NCBI GenBank assembly: GCA_030833685.1 | Contig: JAURGS010000158.1 | Coordinates: 1-5,715 of the forward strand | DNA length: 5,715 nt | Source: Rhodoferax sp. | GTDB taxonomy: Bacteria; Pseudomonadota; Gammaproteobacteria; Burkholderiales; Burkholderiaceae_C | Direction: 5' to 3' | Part shown: piece after piece, positions 1 to 5,715 of the stretch | Position numbering within the stretch: the stretch's first letter is position 1 | Layout of the letters: every line of letters begins with the position of its first letter | The notes under the pieces: generated by a model | The model's input: only the letters and a program-made list of their open reading frames with translations | Database searches by the model: none | Told to the model about the DNA's origin: nothing | Program-made: the position numbers and the translations under genes

Positions 1-2
1 GG

Positions 3-3000
3 ATGTTTAGCGCGGGCGTGGTAATGGCGCAAGCGAGTGCTCCCCTGGCGACACCAGTGAAGGCCGGCGAGCGACTGAGTGACTGGTTGTTGCGCAACGC
101 AGGTCCACATTCGGATACGACTGCACTGCACTGGCGGGTGTGGGCTGAGCGTGCACCTCAAACCCGGCTACAGCAAGCGATTTTGGATGATTTGAGCGGG
201 TTTCCGGTTTTGCAAAGCTTTTTTCAAGCCTTGCCCGTCACGGGACGCCTGCGGGTCGCAATTGCCGACGCCCGTTGGCTACAAGCTGCGCCAGCGCAAG
301 ACCCCGTACTGCAAGAGGGTCATCAGGTTATTTTATTTGCGCGCCCCTCAACTGTTCGGGTTTTGTCCCAGACTGGGCAGCCATGCGATGCGACCCACCG
401 TGCTGGCGCCCGTGCGATTGATTACCTGAAGGCTTGCTGGGGCTCGGATGCGGCCAACACAGCGGACTGGGTGTGGATTGCCCAAAGCGATGGGCAAACC
501 CAACGCTATGGCATTGCAAGCTGGAACCAGGAGCCGCAGACAGAGCCGGGTCCGGGCGCCTGGATTTGGGCGCCTACGCGGGACGCCTTAGTCGCTGACA
601 GCACATCAGACAACATAGTGCGTTTTCTGGCCACGCAGTCTCCTGAGGTGGGTTTGGGCAGAAACCCAGTTCAGCTTGGATTGGATTTGCAGGCTGACTT
701 TGTTGCGCTGGGTTCGGCAGAGCGTCGGCCCACGGCGAGTGATTGGGGTGAGATTGGTTTGCTCCAAACGCCAACCGCCCGCATGATGCCAGCCGGTGAT
801 GCGCGCTTCCAGATCAGCCGGGTTGCGCCCTACACCCGAGGAACTTTGATGCTGCAGCCATTGGATTGGCTAGAGGCAGGGTTTCGATATACGGACACTT
901 CTAACCGGTTGTACGGGCCTGCTATTGCGGGGACTCAGTCTTACAAAGATAAATCCCTTGATTTCAAGATCAGGGTGTCGGAAGAAACCGCTTTTTGGCC
1001 GCAGACGGCCCTGGGTGTTCGGGATCTGGGTGGCACCGGGCTTTTTTCAGGCGAGTATGTGGTGGCCAGCAAGCGCTGGGGTGAGTGGGACGCCAGCCTC
1101 GGAGTCGGCTGGGGTTACTTGGGAAACCGACGTCATTTGCGAAATCCTTTGTCCCTTCTGAGTCCGCGACTCGCTGACCGACCTTCTGCCGAAACTGGCC
1201 AAGGCGGTGTACCTAGCTTGTCGACGATGTTCAAGGGCCCCGCGGCGCTTTTTGGCGGGGTTCAGTGGCAGCCTGTGGACAGCCCTTGGACCTGGAAGTT
1301 TGAGCTCGACGGCAACAATTACCAGCGCGAGCCTCAAAACAATAATCAGATTGCCCGCTGGCCCTTCAACCTGGGCGCAACCTACACCTACAGCCCAAAT
1401 ATTGACTTTTCCTTGGGTTTGGAGCGTGGGCGAGCGGTGATGGTGGGGCTGACCCTCCATGGTGGCCTGAATGCGCTGTACGCCCCCAAGTTGCTAGACC
1501 CGCCTTTGCCAAAGGTGTCCACGCCCAATGTGATGATGCAAAACCAGGTCATCGGAAGTACTGCTCAGAGCGTAGAGGCTTTCACAGGTTGGAAGGTGTC
1601 TCAGATTTCTTACCAGGGGCCACTGCTGACGCTAGTTGCCCAAACTGACAGTGCGTTGTATGTCAGTGACCGAATTGAACGGATAGTCGTGATTTTGAAC
1701 CGAGATGCGCCGATTTCGGTTGAAAAATTTCGTCTGATTTTGACGCACGGCGAAACTCCCTTGACGCAGCTAGAAATTAATCGGGCAGAGTGGTTATCGC
1801 AACGGCTGACGCCTACGCCGCCAACGTTGGCGCTCAACCCAGTGCAAGCTTCCCCCTGGCCTCACCAGGTGCAACTCTTGGATGGGGGAGGTATTCCGTC
1901 CAGTGGCTCCAAATTTGACTGGGGCCCAAGTTTTGGACAAATTTTGGGCGGACCCGACGGGTTCGTCTTGTACCAGTTTGGATACAAGGCAAGTTTTCAT
2001 CACGCGCTGACCCCCAGTACTTGGATCACCGCCGACTTTAACTTTAGGCTGTTTGATAACTATGCTGGTTTCAAATACGATGCGCCAAGCAACATGCCGC
2101 GCGTGCGTACAGATTTGCGAAAGTACAACCTTGAATCCCGGTTGACCATGCCTGTTTTACAGGTGACGCGCTTTACACAAATCGCTCAGAACCAGTACTT
2201 GTCCCTTTATGGCGGCATGCTGGAGTCGATGTATGGCGGATTTGGGGGCGAATGGCTGTACCGGCCATGGAACAGCCCTTTTCACCTAGGCGTCACAGTT
2301 AATCACGTGCGTCAAAGGGGCTTCGCGCAGGACTTTCGTTTTAAAGACTATTCTGTCAATACAGGTCACCTGACGGTCTCTTGGGACACCGGCTGGCAGG
2401 ATGTACGGGCGGCACTTAGTATGGGGCAGTATCTTGCTGGTGACAGAGGCCTAACGCTGGATTTAAAGAAATCTTTTCCCAATGGCGTAAGCATGGGTGC
2501 GTTCGCTACCAAGACCAACGTATCTGCGGAGCAATTCGGTGAAGGTAGCTTTGACAAGGGTATTTACGTGAGCATTCCCTTAGATGCAATTTTGCCAAAA
2601 TCGGGCTCGGGCTACGGTAATGTGCTTTGGCGCCCGCTTACGCGCGACGGCGGTGCAATGTTGGCCCGCAAATACTCCCTTAGTGAATTTACAAAGCTGC
2701 TGGATTCGCGCGCGTTGCTCTGGCGTGAGAACAAACCGGCTGGCTTAATTTCTGCCCCCAATGACAGCTATGTTCTGAGCGAGCCTGCGCCCAACTTGTC
2801 GGAATCGATTTTGCCCGGGGCGGTGAGTCTGGGCCGCCAGACTCGGGATATTCCTAGCTCTTCTTGGCTGTGGGCGGGCAGCGCTGTGCTGGCCTCAAGC
2901 CTGCTAGACAAAAAGACGGACCGCTGGCTTGGCCAGCGACAAGGCACAGGCTGGTCGCGTTTAGGAACTTTGGGGGATAAGTTACCCCTGACCATGGCGC

Positions 3001-3458
3001 TGGGTACCGGGCTGCTGTACACCGGCATTGCAGGCCAGGATGCAGCGCAGACTGCCGAGGTCGCGCTCAAAGCTGGGGTCTACACGGTGGGCGCCAGTTT
3101 GCTGACCCGCTATGTGGTTGGGCGTGGGCGTCCGCTAGAGGGCCAGGGTCACGCCAGCTTCGATGGATTTAACAAGTCTGCTTGGCAGTCTGGTTTTCCG
3201 TCCAACCACGTGGCGCTGGCCTTTGCACTGGCCACACCCTACGCCCAAAGAAACGCTGCGAACTGGGCTTATGGTCTGGCGGGCCTGACGGCTTTGGGGC
3301 GAATGCAGAGCAGGGACCATTGGCTTTCAGATGCCGTTGCAGGCGGCTTGCTTGGCTACGCGATTGGCACCATGGTGGGCATGCAGCCCAAGTCGCCCAA
3401 AGATATGCGCCTGAGCGCCACGCCAAATTCCGTTGTGGCTCACTGGGCTATTGACTGA
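3..3458 (+). CDS. GfcC-like / YjbH (GfcD)-like / PAP2 phosphatase fusion, exopolysaccharide outer-membrane protein (5' end probably truncated)
   Basis: The visible 1151 residues read as three modules. Residues about 20-215 resemble GfcC/YjbG, a periplasmic capsule protein (GRLRVAIADARW at 81-92, a P-x-L-x-x-G segment at 101-106, YGIASWN at 169-175 followed by a PG turn). Residues about 246-915 resemble YjbH/GfcD (DUF940), with the GLLQTPTARMMPAGDARF start, GTGLFSGEYVVASKRWG at 344-360 and RPLTRDGGA at 877-885. Residues about 950-1130 are a PAP2 phosphatase: R1036-x6-R1043-P, P1066-S-N-H1069 and R1100-x5-H1106-x3-D1110, among several glycine- and alanine-rich helices. Module lengths fit E. coli GfcC (about 250 aa) and GfcD (about 700 aa) plus a PAP2 domain. 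The first residues look like the end of a signal peptide (AQA before SA) without its basic start, and the frame is open to the left edge, so the true start probably lies upstream. Role inferred: polysaccharide secretion at the outer membrane, with hydrolysis of a phosphorylated lipid or sugar substrate that is unknown. Domain calls are from memory of the families. Confidence 0.87.
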   Translation: MFSAGVVMAQASAPLATPVKAGERLSDWLLRNAGPHSDTTALHWRVWAERAPQTRLQQAILDDLSGFPVLQSFFQALPVTGRLRVAIADARWLQAAPAQDPVLQEGHQVILFARPSTVRVLSQTGQPCDATHRAGARAIDYLKACWGSDAANTADWVWIAQSDGQTQRYGIASWNQEPQTEPGPGAWIWAPTRDALVADSTSDNIVRFLATQSPEVGLGRNPVQLGLDLQADFVALGSAERRPTASDWGEIGLLQTPTARMMPAGDARFQISRVAPYTRGTLMLQPLDWLEAGFRYTDTSNRLYGPAIAGTQSYKDKSLDFKIRVSEETAFWPQTALGVRDLGGTGLFSGEYVVASKRWGEWDASLGVGWGYLGNRRHLRNPLSLLSPRLADRPSAETGQGGVPSLSTMFKGPAALFGGVQWQPVDSPWTWKFELDGNNYQREPQNNNQIARWPFNLGATYTYSPNIDFSLGLERGRAVMVGLTLHGGLNALYAPKLLDPPLPKVSTPNVMMQNQVIGSTAQSVEAFTGWKVSQISYQGPLLTLVAQTDSALYVSDRIERIVVILNRDAPISVEKFRLILTHGETPLTQLEINRAEWLSQRLTPTPPTLALNPVQASPWPHQVQLLDGGGIPSSGSKFDWGPSFGQILGGPDGFVLYQFGYKASFHHALTPSTWITADFNFRLFDNYAGFKYDAPSNMPRVRTDLRKYNLESRLTMPVLQVTRFTQIAQNQYLSLYGGMLESMYGGFGGEWLYRPWNSPFHLGVTVNHVRQRGFAQDFRFKDYSVNTGHLTVSWDTGWQDVRAALSMGQYLAGDRGLTLDLKKSFPNGVSMGAFATKTNVSAEQFGEGSFDKGIYVSIPLDAILPKSGSGYGNVLWRPLTRDGGAMLARKYSLSEFTKLLDSRALLWRENKPAGLISAPNDSYVLSEPAPNLSESILPGAVSLGRQTRDIPSSSWLWAGSAVLASSLLDKKTDRWLGQRQGTGWSRLGTLGDKLPLTMALGTGLLYTGIAGQDAAQTAEVALKAGVYTVGASLLTRYVVGRGRPLEGQGHASFDGFNKSAWQSGFPSNHVALAFALATPYAQRNAANWAYGLAGLTALGRMQSRDHWLSDAVAGGLLGYAIGTMVGMQPKSPKDMRLSATPNSVVAHWAID

Positions 3459-3459
3459 G

Positions 3460-3491
3460 TCGCGGGCGCAAGCCGTTTTGGTTACCCGCGA
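3460..3491. terminator. Possible bidirectional terminator hairpin between convergent genes
   Basis: A perfect 7-bp inverted repeat, TCGCGGG (3460-3466) and CCCGCGA (3485-3491), lies one base after the stop of the + strand fusion gene and 21 bases past the stop of the - strand Wzz-type gene. A smaller inner stem (AA-CC at 3470-3474 with GGTT at 3480-3483, one bulged G) can form inside the loop. Neither side has a run of T, so it is not a classic intrinsic terminator. Its placement between convergent stops is the main support. Confidence 0.35.
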
Positions 3492-3512
3492 ATGGGCTGT
3501 TCAGAGAGCAAC

Positions 3513-4691
3513 TCAGCGCTGCCCTAAAGCCCGCCGCCAACTGGTGCGCAGCCGAGCCATCTGCTCGGCGGTCTCGGGCGTCTGGCTGGCGTTACGCATT
3601 GCCTGGCGCACAAAGACAAACAGCAACAAGGCAAAACCGCTGGCAAGCGTCGCGAGCACTGCAATCAAGGCTTTTTTAGGTTTGGACTTGAGCTCAGGTG
3701 GGGTGGCCTTGTCAATCACCTGAATGACCGCGCCTTCACGGCTTTCATCAATGCGGGCGATTTCATACTGCTTGGCAAACATCTCAAACAGGGTTTCGAA
3801 GTACTTGAAGTCCCTGTACCTGGCGACATAGTCTGCATCGCCTGAGCGCCCTGCGGGTTTGTTGGTTTTCTCTGCCTTGGCCAGTTGCGCGCGAATCGCC
3901 GCCAGCTCGGTCTGTGCCTGCCGAAACTCGGGTGCGGTCTCAGCCAGGTAGCCGCGCATACTGGCCACCTTGACTTCCTGGGCAACGATTTGCGCCTGCA
4001 ACTCAGCCACCGCGGTGACGGCTGCCTGCGGGCTGTTCTTGATCACGGCGATATTCACGCCACTGGCCTGCAGCGCTTGCTCAGCCTGAGTTAGATTGGC
4101 CTTGGCCTCGCTCAGTTTCTGCTCAAAGAAGACACGGCGCTGCTGCGCTTCGGTCAGCGCAAGTTTGTTGGTCAGCAGCGACAGCTCTTCCACATAGGCG
4201 TTAGCCAGGTCCGCTGCAAACTTGGGGTCTTTATCATCCACCTCAATCGTGATCAAACCGTCTTTACCGGCGCTGATCTTGCTGTTGTCCTCCAAGGCCT
4301 TGCGGGTGTTAACCAGGAATTTCTGCTCGTAGCGCTCGACCAGCTTGAAGCGCTGAATCAAAGCGTCCTCAACTGCGTTGCTTTTCATGAAAGCGACGTA
4401 CTGGTCATTGGGGTTTTTGATGCCTGTGGCCGCACCTGCCAAGCCCCCCAAGGCACCGAGCGAGGCCAACATACTCGCCGCCGCGCTTTGTTGCTGCTGC
4501 GGCGGCACAAACTTGGTGGTGGCGGTGAAGGTGGGTGGTATCAGGTAGCTGTAGCCTAGCGCGCTCAAGCCCACCAGCAGCGGGCCAAGAATCAGCAGTC
4601 GCAGATTGTCAACAATGGTTTGCAGCAGATCGAGCAGGCTGATCTCATCGTCATCGCCCTGTATGCCCTGGGGGTCTAGGTTGTTGTCCAC
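3513..4691 (-). CDS. Wzz/GNVR-type polysaccharide co-polymerase (chain-length determinant) without kinase domain
   Basis: This is an inner-membrane protein of the Wzz/KpsE/Wzc-N family, which sets polymer length or couples synthesis to export. Numbered from the GTG start (392 aa): an acidic cytoplasmic N-terminus with an EISLLDLLQTI segment, a first membrane helix at about 31-51, the family's PPTFTATTKF stretch, a QQQQ run followed by a Gly/Ala-rich segment at about 73-90, a long helical and coiled-coil periplasmic region at about 175-275, a GNVR-like end (VIQVIDKATPPELKSKPKK), and a second membrane helix at about 340-362. About 30 cytoplasmic residues follow with no Walker A motif, so there is no fused tyrosine kinase. 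I chose GTG at 4691 because AAGGGG lies 6 bases upstream. A longer frame reaches a TTG at 4736, but that overlaps the upstream gene and lacks a visible ribosome binding site. It is the last gene of the - strand operon, directly after the Wza-like gene. Family call is firm; the polymer acted on is unknown. Confidence 0.9.
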   Translation of the reverse strand: MDNNLDPQGIQGDDDEISLLDLLQTIVDNLRLLILGPLLVGLSALGYSYLIPPTFTATTKFVPPQQQQSAAASMLASLGALGGLAGAATGIKNPNDQYVAFMKSNAVEDALIQRFKLVERYEQKFLVNTRKALEDNSKISAGKDGLITIEVDDKDPKFAADLANAYVEELSLLTNKLALTEAQQRRVFFEQKLSEAKANLTQAEQALQASGVNIAVIKNSPQAAVTAVAELQAQIVAQEVKVASMRGYLAETAPEFRQAQTELAAIRAQLAKAEKTNKPAGRSGDADYVARYRDFKYFETLFEMFAKQYEIARIDESREGAVIQVIDKATPPELKSKPKKALIAVLATLASGFALLLFVFVRQAMRNASQTPETAEQMARLRTSWRRALGQR

Positions 4692-4697
4692 ATCAAG

Positions 4698-4703
4698 CCC
4701 CTT
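4698..4703 (-). promoter_or_regulatory. Ribosome binding site overlapping the upstream stop codon
   Basis: On the - strand the motif AAGGGG begins inside the TAA stop of the Wza-like gene (4704-4702) and ends 6 bases before the GTG at 4691. It decides the start of the Wzz-type gene and suggests that its translation is coupled to that of the gene before it. Confidence 0.65.
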
Positions 4704-5715
4704 AGTAGCCCAGCGACTTGAGCGCAGCCGCCCCAACGCCGAAGTTGGACAGGATCTGCGTCCAGTCCTTGACGCCGCGCACGATGGCGTTATAACGACT
4801 CTCGCGGTCGAATTGCGCAGGCACGACCACGGTGTCCCCCGGCATCAAAGCGAGGCTTTCAAAGCCAGAACCGAAAAAGCCACTGGCGCTGGTTTTTGCA
4901 AGCACGCTGCCGTCTGCCCTGAGCACAAAGGCCTGGCTCGGGTCCGCATCCTCTGTCAGGCCAGCTGACTTGATAACGTCTGCGACGGTCTTACCGGGCC
5001 TGTAAATAAAGACGTTTTCATTATTTACGCTGCCCAAGGCAGCCACAAACGCAGGAGCAGCAGGAATGGTGACCTGATCCGAATCTTCAAACGCAATCGC
5101 TGGCAGCGCAGCCAGACCATTGGCTTGGGGGTCCAACTCAAGTGCGACGCGTCCACTGCTTTTAACGGACCGCAACTTGGCGATCTGCTCTTTGAGCTGA
5201 CGCTCTTGTTGCTGCAAGATCAGTGCGGCTTGCTGTGGGTCTGCTCCCGCACGGTTAGCAGCGATCGCACCGGCTTGCTCGGAGCCCTGCGACTCAAGCC
5301 GTCGGATCAACTTGTCCAGGTTGTCTTGCTGCAGTTTGCGCACTGACTCACGTTTGAACTCGATACCGAAGACATAGGCCTGTGGCGTCAGTCCCCCCAG
5401 ACGTCGCAGCAACTGAGGCAGGGTCTCACCCGGCTTGACCTGATAAATACCGGGTGCTGCGACCTCGCCCTCGACTCGGACCAATCGGCTTTGCCTAGCC
5501 TGCGGGACCTTGATGTCAGATTGGTTCAGAATGGTCACGACATCGCCTGGCTCCAGTGTTAGGTTCTGTGAGGCGTCCTTCTCCAGTACGGCCTTGCCAA
5601 GGTTGAAAGAGATGAGTTCTGACTGCAGCGTTTTTTTGTTCAGCCTTTGAACGACGGCGTAGTCCCAGTTGATTTGGTCGAATAAGTTTCGAATCTGGTC
5701 GGTGACCTCGGCGCT
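4702..5715 (-). CDS. Wza-like polysaccharide export protein with SLBB domains (N-terminus beyond window)
   Basis: This is the C-terminal 337 residues of an outer-membrane polysaccharide export protein. The frame is open to the right edge; a GTG at 5538 lies inside the conserved LEPGDVVTILNQ stretch and is not the real start. Numbered from the edge: the tail of an earlier domain (INWDYAVVQRLN, then SFNLGKAVLEKD), GDVVTIL, an SLBB domain at about 77-121 (VRVEGEVAAPGIYQVKPGETL, LLRRLGGLTPQAYVFG), a Q-rich helical insert at about 122-187, a second SLBB domain at about 219-270 (VNNENVFIYRPGKTVADVI), MPGDTVVVP at 291-299, and a C-terminal segment containing VKDWTQILSNFGVGAAALKS. In Wza the equivalent C-terminal helix forms the outer-membrane pore, so a similar role is inferred here. 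Family members of this multi-SLBB type are usually well above 500 residues, so a large part, including the signal peptide and the polysaccharide export domain, lies outside. It forms an operon with the downstream Wzz-type gene, 10 bases apart. Confidence 0.9.
   Translation of the reverse strand, partial: SAEVTDQIRNLFDQINWDYAVVQRLNKKTLQSELISFNLGKAVLEKDASQNLTLEPGDVVTILNQSDIKVPQARQSRLVRVEGEVAAPGIYQVKPGETLPQLLRRLGGLTPQAYVFGIEFKRESVRKLQQDNLDKLIRRLESQGSEQAGAIAANRAGADPQQAALILQQQERQLKEQIAKLRSVKSSGRVALELDPQANGLAALPAIAFEDSDQVTIPAAPAFVAALGSVNNENVFIYRPGKTVADVIKSAGLTEDADPSQAFVLRADGSVLAKTSASGFFGSGFESLALMPGDTVVVPAQFDRESRYNAIVRGVKDWTQILSNFGVGAAALKSLGY

Noticed and set aside
1047..1460. A 137-codon open frame on the - strand inside the fusion gene
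   Set aside because: It lies wholly inside a well-supported coding region with clear YjbH-like protein sequence. Its own translation is low in recognisable motifs and has no ribosome binding site that I can see.
3182..3454. Open frames on both strands across the PAP2-coding end
   Set aside because: They are shadows of the PAP2 domain, whose signature residues fix the true frame.
3460..3491. The junction hairpin as an attachment site or repeat element
   Set aside because: There is only one copy in the window, and no integrase or direct repeat is nearby; a terminator is the simpler reading.
3433..3723. A + strand open frame crossing the convergent junction
   Set aside because: It overlaps the ends of two strongly supported genes and shows no protein family features.
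4676..4693. An ATG at 4693 on the - strand, overlapping the GTG start by two bases
   Set aside because: It is out of frame with the Wzz-type protein and reaches a stop after five codons (MWTTT).
4702..5538. GTG at 5538 as the start of the Wza-like gene
   Set aside because: The same frame stays open for 59 more codons to the window edge and encodes conserved family sequence (SFNLGKAVLEKD, LEPGDVV), so this GTG is internal.

Overview
This window carries part of a surface-polysaccharide (capsule or exopolysaccharide) locus from a Gram-negative bacterium. The moderately GC-rich sequence, the long SLBB-type export protein and the Wzz/GNVR-type inner-membrane protein suggest a betaproteobacterium of the Burkholderiales, perhaps a Comamonadaceae relative such as Rhodoferax or Polaromonas. 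That assignment is inferred from protein style only; no rRNA or other marker is present.

Layout: three genes fill almost the whole window. On the + strand, positions 3-3458 encode a very large envelope protein whose N-terminus is probably cut by the left edge. It reads as three modules in series: a GfcC/YjbG-like periplasmic domain, a YjbH/GfcD-like outer-membrane domain and a C-terminal PAP2-type phosphatase with its catalytic residues intact. On the - strand, convergent to it, are two genes read right to left: a Wza-like polysaccharide export protein with SLBB domains (4702-5715, N-terminus beyond the right edge), then a Wzz/GNVR-type chain-length or co-polymerase protein (3513-4691). The Wzz-type gene starts 10 bases after the stop of the export gene, with a ribosome binding site built into that stop codon, so the two are almost certainly one operon. 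A 54-base gap (3459-3512) separates the convergent stops and holds a hairpin that may terminate one or both transcripts. No gap longer than 300 bases lacks a gene. I saw no tRNA, rRNA, mobile element or CRISPR array.

Working together: the Wzz-type protein would act in the inner membrane and periplasm to control polymer length or couple polymerisation to export. The SLBB protein would form the periplasmic and outer-membrane channel. The fusion protein would act at the outer membrane. The same parts list (GfcC, GfcD, a Wza homologue and a Wzz-type protein) occurs in the E. coli group 4 capsule operon gfcABCDE-etp-etk and, in part, in yjbEFGH. The most unusual feature is that GfcC-like and GfcD-like proteins, separate in E. 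coli, are one polypeptide here with a PAP2 phosphatase added.
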